Shown here piece after piece: positions 1 through 5,591 of a stretch of 8,628 nucleotides of DNA. The translations under genes and the position numbers were made by a program. Below the pieces are notes generated by a model. The model was not told the origin of the DNA and searched no databases. It saw nothing but the letters and a program-made list of their open reading frames with translations. Every line of letters begins with the position of its first letter. Position 1 is the first letter of the stretch. Source of the stretch: an uncultured Curvibacter sp. (GTDB taxonomy: Bacteria > Pseudomonadota > Gammaproteobacteria > Burkholderiales > Burkholderiaceae); assembly GCA_946481355.1 (NCBI GenBank), contig CAMLNH010000100.1, positions 1 through 8,628 of the forward strand, given 5' to 3'.

Positions 1-318
1 CAGCTCCTCGGCCAGGATCATGGGCAAGGCGGTCTGCACGCCCTGGCCGAACTCCAGGCGGTTGATGGTGACGGTGACCTCGCCATTGGCCGCGATCTGC
101 ACAAAGGCGGTGGGTTGTTCAAAAGGCTTGAGGCCGGCGGCTGCGGCTTGCTGTGCCGTGGCCAGGCTCGGGTAGAGGCCCAGGGCCAGACCACCGGCAC
201 CGGCGAGCTTGAGGAAGCTGCGGCGCGGCAGGGTGGCGATGTCGGTGGTTTGTTCTTCGCGGGCCAGCAGGTGTTGCAGGGCGCGCGGCATTTCTTGGGC
301 AAGGGTGTGGGACAACAT
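1..318 (-). CDS. Molybdopterin-binding subunit of a xanthine dehydrogenase/isoquinoline oxidoreductase-type enzyme, N-terminal part (cut by window edge)
   Basis: This is the large catalytic subunit of a molybdenum hydroxylase. The family hydroxylates aldehydes or N-heterocycles, passing electrons through a partner [2Fe-2S] subunit. The first 106 residues are in the window and the frame runs open off the left edge. Residues 32-37 read RRSFLK, followed by a Gly/Ala/Leu-rich hydrophobic stretch and a possible AxA cleavage site near residue 55, so this is a twin-arginine (Tat) signal. Residues 70-106 carry the N-terminal family block, including FGQGVQTALPMILAEEL. The start at 318 has AAGGAG 7-8 bases upstream, overlapping the stop of the iron-sulfur gene, so the two genes are translationally close. 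The Tat signal and the two-subunit layout favour an IorB-like periplasmic enzyme over a cytoplasmic three-subunit xanthine dehydrogenase. The substrate cannot be told: the active-site Glu region and any cytochrome gene lie outside the window. Confidence 0.9.
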   Translation of the reverse strand, partial: MLSHTLAQEMPRALQHLLAREEQTTDIATLPRRSFLKLAGAGGLALGLYPSLATAQQAAAAGLKPFEQPTAFVQIAANGEVTVTINRLEFGQGVQTALPMILAEEL

Positions 319-329
319 GGTGTGCTCCT

Positions 330-803
330 TCAGGCGAGGGCCTTGGCGGCGTCGGCCACGGCGGCGCGGATGCGGGCATAGGTGCCACAGCGGCAGATGT
401 TGCCGGCCATGGCGGTGTCGATTTCGGCAGCCGTGGGCTGTTTGCCGCGCGGCAGGGATTTGAGGAAGGCGGTGGCGCTCATGATCTGGCCGCTCTGGCA
501 GTAGCCGCATTGCGCCACGTCGTGCTTGACCCAGGCGGCGTGCACGGCAGCGCCCACGCGGTCCTTGCCGCCGGTGACGGCTTCGATGGTGGTGATCTTG
601 GCGCCTTGTGCGGCCGAGATGGGCGTGACGCAGGAGCGGATGGCCTGGCCGTCCATATGCACGGTGCAGGCGCCGCAGAGCGCTGCGCCGCAACCGAACT
701 TGGTGCCCGTCATGCCCAGCGTGTCGCGCAGGGTCCAGAGGATGGGGGTGGATGCGTCGACGTTGACCGTGTGGTCGCGGCCGTTGACGTGGAGGGTGCT
801 CAT
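330..803 (-). CDS. [2Fe-2S]-binding small subunit of molybdenum hydroxylase (IorA/CoxS-like)
   Basis: Electron-transfer subunit of 157 aa, the usual length for this family. The N-terminal ferredoxin fold carries the plant-type cluster ligands C38, C43, C46 and C58 (CGAALCGAC block). The C-terminal helical domain carries the second cluster ligands C99, C102, C137 and C139 (QCGYCQSGQ and NICRCGTY). All eight cysteines are present, so the protein should be functional. It moves electrons from the molybdopterin site in the partner subunit to an acceptor. It is the first gene of the operon; the large subunit begins 11 bases after its stop. An AAGGAG lies 10 bases before the ATG at 803. It has no signal peptide of its own, so if the complex is exported it presumably folds in the cytoplasm and is carried out with the Tat-bearing large subunit (inference). 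No FAD (CoxM-like) subunit is seen. Confidence 0.95.
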   Translation of the reverse strand: MSTLHVNGRDHTVNVDASTPILWTLRDTLGMTGTKFGCGAALCGACTVHMDGQAIRSCVTPISAAQGAKITTIEAVTGGKDRVGAAVHAAWVKHDVAQCGYCQSGQIMSATAFLKSLPRGKQPTAAEIDTAMAGNICRCGTYARIRAAVADAAKALA

Positions 804-877
804 GGTGACGTGGCTCCTTCGGTAAAGGTCGTGCAGGAAATCGGTGCCGGAAGTGTCCGTCTTAGTCTGCTCGCAGG

Positions 878-910
878 CTTGCCGTTTTCAATCTATTTCT
901 TGCCTTTTCT
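878..910 (-). promoter_or_regulatory. Two direct repeats 21 bases apart: candidate AraC-type operator for the molybdenum hydroxylase operon
   Basis: On the plus strand CTTGCCGTTTTC (878-889) is followed by CTTGCCTTTTC (899-909). The register is exactly 21 bases, two helical turns. AT at 891-892 and 912-913 also matches, giving 11 of 15 aligned positions identical. Read toward the operon (minus strand) the unit is GAAAA(C)GGCAAG twice, 75-106 bases before the ATG at 803. AraC/XylS activators bind paired direct repeats at about this spacing, with the proximal copy touching the -35 box. A TTGAAA lies across the proximal repeat (minus strand, 891-886), but the -10 choice is poor. The adjacent divergent AraC gene is the obvious candidate binder (inference). 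Confidence 0.45.
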
Positions 911-989
911 GATTGACCTTCCGCTGGAACAGGCAAAGAGAAACCGGGGGAGGTACATTGCAAGCCACGACGCCATGCACAGGTATTCC

Positions 990-1002
990 CTCTGTGACAG
1001 AG
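990..1002. promoter_or_regulatory. 13-base palindrome upstream of the AraC-family gene
   Basis: CTCTGTGACAGAG is a perfect 6-1-6 palindrome. It lies 40 bases before the regulator start and directly before a TTGACC (1005-1010) that could serve as a -35 box. No convincing -10 follows, since CTGAAA at 17-base spacing is weak. The palindrome could be an autoregulatory or second-regulator site. A palindrome of this size is expected about twice by chance in a window this long, so position is the only real argument. Confidence 0.2.
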
Positions 1003-1041
1003 TGTTGACCGCCTGGATCACGGGCCCCTGAAAGTTTCACC

Positions 1042-1950
1042 ATGACCATCCACACCCTGGCCCAGGAAATCGGCCGGATTGCCCAAAACGACGGCGATTA
1101 CCAGACCGCCATTCCCCAGCTGATGATGGCGCGGCGCAGCGGCCGCACCGAGCCGCTGGACTGCATGTACATGCTCGGGCTGGCGATCGTGGCGCAGGGC
1201 AGCAAGCGCGTGACCCTGAACGAACAGGTGGTGAACTACGCGCCCGGCCAGTCTCTGCTGGTCACGGTGGACCTGCCCGTGGTCTCGCAGGTCACGCAGG
1301 CGGATCTGGCCCAACCTTTCCTCGGCATGCTGGTCAAGCTGGACACGCGGGCCCTGGTGCAACTGGCGGCCGACATGGAGTTGCCGCCATTGCCGCGCGA
1401 CCAGGCCGCACGGGGCCTGTCGCTGGCGCCGATGGAAGAGCCGCTGCTGGATGCGGTGATCCGCCTGGTGCGGCTGCTGCAGGAGCCGCAGCACATTGAA
1501 CGCCTGGCGCCGCTGATCCAGCAGGAGATCATGGTGCGCTTGCTCACGGGGCCGCACGGGGCCTATCTGCGCCACCTGATTGCCTTGGGCTCACCGAGCC
1601 ACCAGGTGGCGCAGGCGATTGCCTGGCTCAAGACCCACTTCGACCGCGACGTGCTGATGGACGAGCTGGCGGAGCGTGCACACATGAGCCCCTCGACCTT
1701 TCGTCAGCACTTCCGCAGTCTCACGGGCATGAGCCCGCTGCAGTACCAGAAGCAGCTGCGCCTGCAGGAGGCGCGCCAGCTCATGCTGACCCAGGCGCTG
1801 GATGCCAGCAGCACGGCGGTGCGTGTGGGCTACGAAAGCGTCTCGCAGTTCACCCGTGAATACAGCCGCCAGTTCGGCGCGCCGCCGCAGCGCGACATCA
1901 AGCGCATGCGCGAGCTGCCGGGCGGGGGCGTGGTGCAGACACTCGGTTAA
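1042..1950 (+). CDS. AraC-family transcriptional regulator (YqhC-like, AraC_N domain)
   Basis: 302-aa one-component regulator. Residues about 20-180 resemble the cupin-like AraC_N sensing domain found in E. coli YqhC-type regulators (LDCMYMLGLAIVAQGSK; ERLAPLIQQEIMVRLL). The C-terminal third is the double helix-turn-helix AraC DNA-binding domain. The first HTH is around VLMDELAERAHMSPSTF with FRSLTGMSPLQY after it. The second is around SSTAVRVGYESVSQFTREY with FGAPPQRD at the end. YqhC-type proteins often respond to aldehydes (family knowledge). The gene diverges from the molybdenum hydroxylase operon, so it probably controls that operon. Its start is taken at the first ATG, in line with the family N-terminus; the upstream TGAAAG is only a weak ribosome site. 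Its stop is 4 bases from the stop of the convergent exporter gene. Confidence 0.93.
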   Translation: MTIHTLAQEIGRIAQNDGDYQTAIPQLMMARRSGRTEPLDCMYMLGLAIVAQGSKRVTLNEQVVNYAPGQSLLVTVDLPVVSQVTQADLAQPFLGMLVKLDTRALVQLAADMELPPLPRDQAARGLSLAPMEEPLLDAVIRLVRLLQEPQHIERLAPLIQQEIMVRLLTGPHGAYLRHLIALGSPSHQVAQAIAWLKTHFDRDVLMDELAERAHMSPSTFRQHFRSLTGMSPLQYQKQLRLQEARQLMLTQALDASSTAVRVGYESVSQFTREYSRQFGAPPQRDIKRMRELPGGGVVQTLG

Positions 1951-1954
1951 GAGT

Positions 1955-3133
1955 TCAGGGCTTTTTCAAGGTCCCGCGCACGAACAGCCAGACCATGGCG
2001 GCCGAGCTCGCGATGCCCGCCACCATGGGCAGGCCCGTGCCGTCGACGAAGAGGCCGGTGATGGCCATCACGGTGGCGCCAGTGGCGAACTGCAGCGTGC
2101 CCATGAGGGCCGAGGCCGTGCCGGCAATCGGCCCGTGGTCTTCGAGCGCGAGGATGGCCGAGGTGGGGATGATGAGCCCGAGGAAGCCGTAGCCCACGAA
2201 GAGCAGCACCAGCAGCAGGGGCAACTGGTCCAAGCCCAGCAGGAAGCACAGGAGCAGCAGGGCCATGACCCCGGCATAGGCGTGCGTCGCGATACGCACC
2301 ATGGGCTTGAGGCCATACCGCTGGCCCAGGCGACCCGTGAGCTGCGACATGCCGATGAAGGAGGCCGCGTTGGCTGCGAAGACGATGCTGTACTGGCGGG
2401 GTGTGAGCCCGTAGTGGTCGATCAGCACGAAGGACGAGTTGGCCAGGTAGGCAAAGAAGCTCGCGATGCCGAAGGAGCCGATGAAGACCAGGCCCAGGAA
2501 ATGGCGGTCCTGCAGCAGCGTGAGGTAGCCACTGAAGGCCTGGCCCCAGCTGCTTTGCTTGCGTGCTTCCGGCGGACGCGTTTCGCTCATCTGCGTGGCC
2601 ATGAGGATCAGACCCAGGATGCCGATGCCCAGCATGAACCAGAAGGCGCTGCGCCAGCCCTGCCACTCGATCAGCAGGCTGCCGGCCAGCGGCGCGAGGA
2701 TGGGCGAGACGCTGAAGACCAGGATGAGCGTGGACATGAGGCGCAGGGCCTCGTGGCCGGTGTAAAGGTCACGCACCACGGCGCGCGGGATCACGGTGCA
2801 GGCACAGCCGCCCAGGCCCTGCACAAAGCGCATGGCGATCAGGGTGTGGATGTCGGGCGCCAGGGCGCAGCCCACGCTGCCCACGGCGAAGAGGCCCAGG
2901 CCGAAGTAGAGCGGCGGCTTGCGGCCCAGCATGTCGGAGGCCGGGCCGTAGATGATCTGGCCCACACCGAGGGCGATGAAGAAGGCCATGAGGCTGCCCT
3001 GCACGGCGCCGATGGATGCGTCCAGGCTTTGCCCGATGGAGGGCAGGGCCGGCAGGTACATGTCGATGGCAAAGGGGCCGATGGCCGAGAGCAGGCCCAG
3101 GATGAGGGCGGCGCGCAGGATGCTGGTGGTCAT
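1955..3133 (-). CDS. Bcr/CflA-family multidrug efflux MFS transporter
   Basis: 392-aa inner-membrane proton antiporter of the DHA1 major facilitator family. The type member, E. coli Bcr, exports bicyclomycin and sulfonamides. About twelve hydrophobic segments are visible. The Bcr/CflA opening is clear: GPFAIDMYLPALPSI (D24), then GQIIYGPASDMLGRKP as motif A (D67, R71, K72), then RFVQGLGGCACTVIPRAVVRD as the motif B region. The C-terminal half has IAGTASALMGTLQFATGA, matching the AGTASSL block of Bcr. The frame stays open upstream to 3277, but the ATG at 3133 gives the family N-terminus directly before the first membrane helix. That ATG has no Shine-Dalgarno sequence; a small hairpin (GTCGG/CCGAC, 3142-3155) sits where one would be. 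An ATG at 3178 is the main alternative start. The substrate cannot be told. Confidence 0.93.
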   Translation of the reverse strand: MTTSILRAALILGLLSAIGPFAIDMYLPALPSIGQSLDASIGAVQGSLMAFFIALGVGQIIYGPASDMLGRKPPLYFGLGLFAVGSVGCALAPDIHTLIAMRFVQGLGGCACTVIPRAVVRDLYTGHEALRLMSTLILVFSVSPILAPLAGSLLIEWQGWRSAFWFMLGIGILGLILMATQMSETRPPEARKQSSWGQAFSGYLTLLQDRHFLGLVFIGSFGIASFFAYLANSSFVLIDHYGLTPRQYSIVFAANAASFIGMSQLTGRLGQRYGLKPMVRIATHAYAGVMALLLLCFLLGLDQLPLLLVLLFVGYGFLGLIIPTSAILALEDHGPIAGTASALMGTLQFATGATVMAITGLFVDGTGLPMVAGIASSAAMVWLFVRGTLKKP

Positions 3134-3180
3134 GGGGACCGGTCGGGGAACCGACGGCTTGGGAAGAAATGGGCACATTG

Positions 3181-3206
3181 TCACGCTTGTGCGTGATCCC
3201 GTGATC
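3181..3206. promoter_or_regulatory. Operator-like repeat cluster upstream of the exporter gene
   Basis: TCACGC-TTGT-GCGTGA (3181-3196) is a perfect inverted repeat. It overlaps two perfect direct copies of CGTGATC (3192-3198 and 3200-3206), giving three copies of a TCACG/CGTGA element in 26 bases. On the minus strand a TATGAT (3209-3204, five of six matches to the -10 consensus) overlaps the upstream copy, which would start the exporter transcript near 3197, inside the cluster. No good -35 is present. This placement would suit a repressor of the efflux gene (inference). Confidence 0.35.
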
Positions 3207-3224
3207 ATAGTCGCCCGGCGCTGC

Positions 3225-3253
3225 TTGAGCCGAGAAACAAGAGACGCTAAGCT
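3225..3253 (+). promoter_or_regulatory. Candidate sigma-70 promoter for the HDOD gene
   Basis: TTGAGC (3225-3230), a 17-base spacer, then TAAGCT (3248-3253). This matches four of six -35 positions and three of six -10 positions. The transcript would begin near 3260, leaving a leader of about 70 bases before the ATG at 3330. The -35 lies within CTTGAGC (3224-3230), which pairs with GCTCAAG (3262-3268) just past the predicted start. It is the best match in the 196-base divergent gap, but modest. Confidence 0.35.
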
Positions 3254-3329
3254 GTGCCCTCGCTCAAGGACCCGCAACGGCGTGAGGTCCGGCGAGGCGA
3301 GTTGCAGAACCAGTCAGGCCCGATCATCA

Positions 3330-4154
3330 ATGGATCTCCAGACCCTGTTGGCCTCTCCCGTGGCCCTGCCCAGTATCCCCCGTGTGATTGCGCTGGCGTT
3401 GACCGAGCTCAATGCAGCCGAGCCCGACGCGCGGCGTGTGAGCAGCCTGCTGAGCATGGAGCCGGTGATGACGGCGCGCCTGCTCATGGCGGCCAATTCC
3501 GCGCGCTTCCAGCTGAGCCGTCGTGTCGGCACCGTGAGCGATGCACTGAGTGTCCTGGGCCTGCGGCCCGTACGCGACATGACGATCGAGGCGGCCATGA
3601 GCAGCGCCTTTCGCAAGGTGGGCGGCGTGGACATGAAGCAGTTCTGGCGCTACAGCCTGGACACCGCGCGCCTCACGCAGCTGCTGACCCGGGACCGCAA
3701 GGTGGCGGTCTCGCCCTACACGGTGGGCCTGGTCCACGCCCTGGGGGAGCTGGTGATGCACCGCGGCATGCTCGCGGAGATGGAGCCGCTCAACCAGCGC
3801 GTCCCAGTGTTCGCGCCCCAGCGGGCGCGTGCCGAGTTCGAACAGTTCGGCTATTGCTATGCCCAGGTCGGCGCCGGGTTCGCGCGCGCCTGGCATCTGC
3901 CCGAGGCCCTGGTGGAGACGCTGGAGCACCAGGACGCGCCCTTCGAGCGCGAGGGTTACGAGCCCATGGCCGGCATCCTGCATGTGGCGTCCTGGCGCTG
4001 TCGTGCGCATGAGATGGGGTACACGGAGCGCAAGCTCGCCGTGACCTTTCCAGACAAGACGGCACTGGCCCTGGGCTTGGACGTGGGGGTGGTGCTGGAC
4101 CACGCGCCGGTGGACTGGGCGTCCAGCCAGGAGGCGCAGCTGTTTCTGGATTAG
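3330..4154 (+). CDS. HDOD domain-containing protein (stand-alone)
   Basis: 274-aa cytoplasmic signalling-type protein made almost wholly of an HDOD domain, a non-catalytic relative of HD phosphohydrolases. The N-terminal pattern LPSIPRVIALALTEL is followed by the HDOD block VSSLLSMEPVMTARLLMAAN (residues 38-56) and VSDALSVLGLRPVRDM (69-84). A degenerate HD region, VGLVHALGELVMHRG (132-146), keeps H136 but has Ala where the metal-binding Asp would be, as is normal for HDOD. The block ARAWHLPEALVETLEHQD (185-202) is also typical. HDOD proteins often act in regulatory networks with diguanylate cyclases and HD-GYP enzymes, but no enzymatic activity is expected here. An upstream extension of the frame to 2952 is rejected because it runs antisense through the exporter gene. 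The ATG at 3330 gives the family start (MDLQTLLASP) but has only a weak ribosome site. The stop is 10 bases from the convergent trhA stop. Confidence 0.88.
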   Translation: MDLQTLLASPVALPSIPRVIALALTELNAAEPDARRVSSLLSMEPVMTARLLMAANSARFQLSRRVGTVSDALSVLGLRPVRDMTIEAAMSSAFRKVGGVDMKQFWRYSLDTARLTQLLTRDRKVAVSPYTVGLVHALGELVMHRGMLAEMEPLNQRVPVFAPQRARAEFEQFGYCYAQVGAGFARAWHLPEALVETLEHQDAPFEREGYEPMAGILHVASWRCRAHEMGYTERKLAVTFPDKTALALGLDVGVVLDHAPVDWASSQEAQLFLD

Positions 4155-4164
4155 GGGCCGCGCT

Positions 4165-4803
4165 TCAGGCTGCGTAATCCAGCACGGCGAAGAAGTGCAG
4201 GCCGGTGCCGACAGCGACGAAGGCATGCCAGACGGCGTGCGCGTATTTCATCTTCGAGTCGAGCAGGAAGAAGACCACGCCCACGGTGTAGGCCAGACCA
4301 CCTGCGACCAGCAGCATCAGGCCGGGCGTGGCCACGCGCTCGACCAGGGGCACGGCGGCGATCAGCACGATCCAGCCCATGGCCAGGTACAGGCCGGTGG
4401 ACAGCCAGGGATGCGTGAGCCGATCGAAGGCCTTGAGGGTGATGCCCAGCGCCGCCATGGCCCAGACCAGACCGAACAGCGTCCAGCCCCAGGGGCCGCC
4501 GAGTGCGCCGAGTGCAAACGGCGTGTAGCTGCCGGCGATGAAGAGGTAGATGGCGCCGTGGTCGAGCTTGAGGAAGACGCGCTTGGCCCGGCCCGCGGGC
4601 AGGGCATGGTAGAGCGTGGAGGTGAAGTAGAGCAGCACCATGGTGGCCGCAAAGACGGCGGCCCCCACGATGTTGGTGGCGCTGAGCTGGCTGGCCGATA
4701 CCAGCAGAAAAGGCGCACCGACTAGGGCGGCCAGCAGGGCCACGCCATGGCTGACGCTGTTGGCGATTTCCTCGCCCAGGGTCTGGGGACGTTCTTCGAT
4801 CAT
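4165..4803 (-). CDS. trhA: Hemolysin III/TrhA family membrane protein (YqfA-like)
   Basis: 212-aa, seven-helix inner-membrane protein of the HlyIII branch of the CREST superfamily, close in pattern and length to E. coli YqfA/TrhA (219 aa). It is thought to influence membrane energetics or lipid homeostasis; the hemolysin name is historical. The N-terminus LGEEIANSVSHG matches the AEEIANSVSHG of YqfA. The presumed metal-binding set is complete: S62 and H66 (TSTLYHALP), D81 (LDHGAIYLFIAGSYTP), and H189 and H193 (HAVWHAF). The ATG at 4803 is chosen because it gives the YqfA-like N-terminus and has GGAG about 10 bases upstream. The longer frame to 4884 would add a charged, unrelated 27-residue stretch running into the small lipoprotein gene. 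It lies 55 bases downstream of that lipoprotein gene on the same strand and may share its transcript. Confidence 0.93.
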   Translation of the reverse strand: MIEERPQTLGEEIANSVSHGVALLAALVGAPFLLVSASQLSATNIVGAAVFAATMVLLYFTSTLYHALPAGRAKRVFLKLDHGAIYLFIAGSYTPFALGALGGPWGWTLFGLVWAMAALGITLKAFDRLTHPWLSTGLYLAMGWIVLIAAVPLVERVATPGLMLLVAGGLAYTVGVVFFLLDSKMKYAHAVWHAFVAVGTGLHFFAVLDYAA

Positions 4804-4858
4804 GTGCTCATTCTCCAATGTGCATGTGTCGCGGGCGTGAAGCAGCCGGGCCTTGGCT

Positions 4859-5053
4859 TCATTTGCGCTGGCGTTCTTTTTCATAGTCGTCGTAGGACTG
4901 GCGGTTCACACGGGCCATGCAGTCTTCGTAGCCGCCCGGGGGCAGCTTGCGGCATTCGTTTTCAGCGCCAGCGCGGCCGCCTTCGTACCAGGCGCGCGCG
5001 CTGCAGCCGGGCAAGAGGATCAAGGCGAGCAGAAGATGTGGCAGTAATCGCAT
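4859..5053 (-). CDS. Small conserved lipoprotein, function unknown
   Basis: 64-aa precursor. Residues 1-16 form a signal peptide (MRLLPHLLLALILLPG) ending in a lipobox, LLPGC, with Cys17 as the predicted acylated residue. The mature part is only about 48 residues, polar and charged: WYEGGRAGAENECR, then PPGGYEDCMARVN, then a YDDYEKERQRK tail. The two mature cysteines could form a disulfide. From memory it resembles short hypothetical lipoproteins of Burkholderiales with a YEG...ENxCR...PPGxYxxC pattern; I know no function. The ATG at 5053 is preferred over the in-frame GTG at 5059. Neither has a Shine-Dalgarno sequence, and the nearby -10-like TACACT would place the transcript start almost at the ATG, so the mRNA may be leaderless. 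It is the first gene before trhA on the minus strand and diverges from the deacylase gene. Confidence 0.75.
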   Translation of the reverse strand: MRLLPHLLLALILLPGCSARAWYEGGRAGAENECRKLPPGGYEDCMARVNRQSYDDYEKERQRK

Positions 5054-5059
5054 GGGCAC

Positions 5060-5087
5060 AGTGTAGGGCAGGGCGCGGGCTTGTTAC
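5060..5087 (-). promoter_or_regulatory. Candidate promoter for the small lipoprotein gene, possibly leaderless
   Basis: On the minus strand GTAACA (5087-5082) is followed by a 16-base spacer and TACACT (5065-5060). Each box matches its consensus at four of six positions. The predicted start point, about 7 bases past the -10, falls at or next to the ATG at 5053. This fits the absence of a ribosome-binding site. Confidence 0.3.
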
Positions 5088-5090
5088 AGT
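5082..5090 (+). promoter_or_regulatory. Extended -10 promoter candidate for the YbaK-type gene
   Basis: TGTTACAGT contains the extended -10 TG-n-TACAGT, with four of six -10 matches plus the TG element, and no recognisable -35 at 16-18 bases. Transcription would start near 5097 and leave a leader of about 20 bases before the ATG at 5118. It overlaps the -35 of the divergent lipoprotein promoter, so polymerase binding at one would block the other. Confidence 0.35.
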
Positions 5091-5117
5091 CGGCGCTTTG
5101 CTTTGGATCAAACGCGC

Positions 5118-5585
5118 ATGAGCCTGCAGTCCGTCCGCGAATTCTTTGCGTCCCGTCAGCTGGACATCCCCATCATCGAGCTCGAGGCCAGCACCGCGAC
5201 CGTCGCACTGGCGGCGCAGGCGCACGGCGTGCCGCCCGGGCGTATTGCCAAGACCCTGGCGTTTCGCCTGGGGGATGGGCGTGTGGTGTTGCTCGTGTGT
5301 GCGGGGGACGTGCGCATCGACAACCGCAAGTTCAAGGAGGCCTTCGGCCGCGGCCGCATGCTGCCGCCCGAAGAGGTGGCCGAGCTCACGGGCCATCCTG
5401 TGGGCGGTGTCTGCCCTTTCGGCCTGGCGCAGCCGCTGCCGGTCTATCTGGACGTGGCCCTGCAGCAGTATGACGAGGTGCTGCCTGCGGCTGGAAGCAC
5501 GACGAGTGCGGTGCGCCTGTCGCCCACACGTCTGGCCGAACTCACGGACGGGCAGTGGATCGACGCCTGTCAGCCCGCCGTCTGA
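5118..5585 (+). CDS. YbaK/EbsC family aminoacyl-tRNA deacylase
   Basis: 155-aa cytoplasmic protein of the YbaK/ProRS-editing-domain family. The family hydrolyses mischarged tRNAs, such as Cys-tRNA-Pro for YbaK or Ala-tRNA-Pro for ProXp-type members. The body matches throughout. TATVALAAQAHGVPPGRIAKTL ends in the conserved Lys (K45) that corresponds to the key lysine of YbaK. RIDNRKFKEAFG and TGHPVGGVCPFGL form the substrate-pocket loop (G96, G97), and VLPAAGSTTSAVRLSP is the C-terminal block. The length equals the single-domain family. The ATG at 5118 gives the usual MSLQSVREFF start; an in-frame TTG at 5103 would add five residues and is less likely. The leader is short. Which misacylated tRNA it clears cannot be read from sequence alone. 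Its stop lies 6 bases from the convergent META-lipoprotein stop. Confidence 0.92.
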   Translation: MSLQSVREFFASRQLDIPIIELEASTATVALAAQAHGVPPGRIAKTLAFRLGDGRVVLLVCAGDVRIDNRKFKEAFGRGRMLPPEEVAELTGHPVGGVCPFGLAQPLPVYLDVALQQYDEVLPAAGSTTSAVRLSPTRLAELTDGQWIDACQPAV

Positions 5586-5591
5586 ACAAGC

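Noticed and set aside
914..936. Inverted repeats TTGCCT/AGGCAA and CCTTCC/GGAACAGG in the first divergent gap
   Set aside because: The arms are short or imperfect with wide spacing. The direct-repeat reading of the same DNA fits the adjacent AraC regulator better.
1802..3196. Long plus-strand open frame (464 aa) over the exporter region
   Set aside because: It is antisense to a clear 12-helix transporter. Its composition is the Gly/Gln/Glu/His/Ala-rich low-complexity type that GC-rich DNA gives on the reverse strand, with no recognisable domain.
2952..3329. N-terminal extension of the HDOD frame by 126 residues
   Set aside because: It would run antisense through the start of the exporter gene and across a divergent promoter region. 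The family N-terminus begins at the ATG at 3330.
3327..4226. 299-aa minus-strand open frame over the HDOD gene
   Set aside because: It is a shadow of the HDOD coding region, rich in His, Gln, Arg and Leu, with no family pattern. It also overlaps the 3' end of trhA.
4838..4861. TGAAGC/GCTTCA hairpin at the end of the small lipoprotein gene
   Set aside because: The stem is only 6 bases with a 12-base loop and no T tract, so it is not a credible terminator between the lipoprotein gene and trhA.
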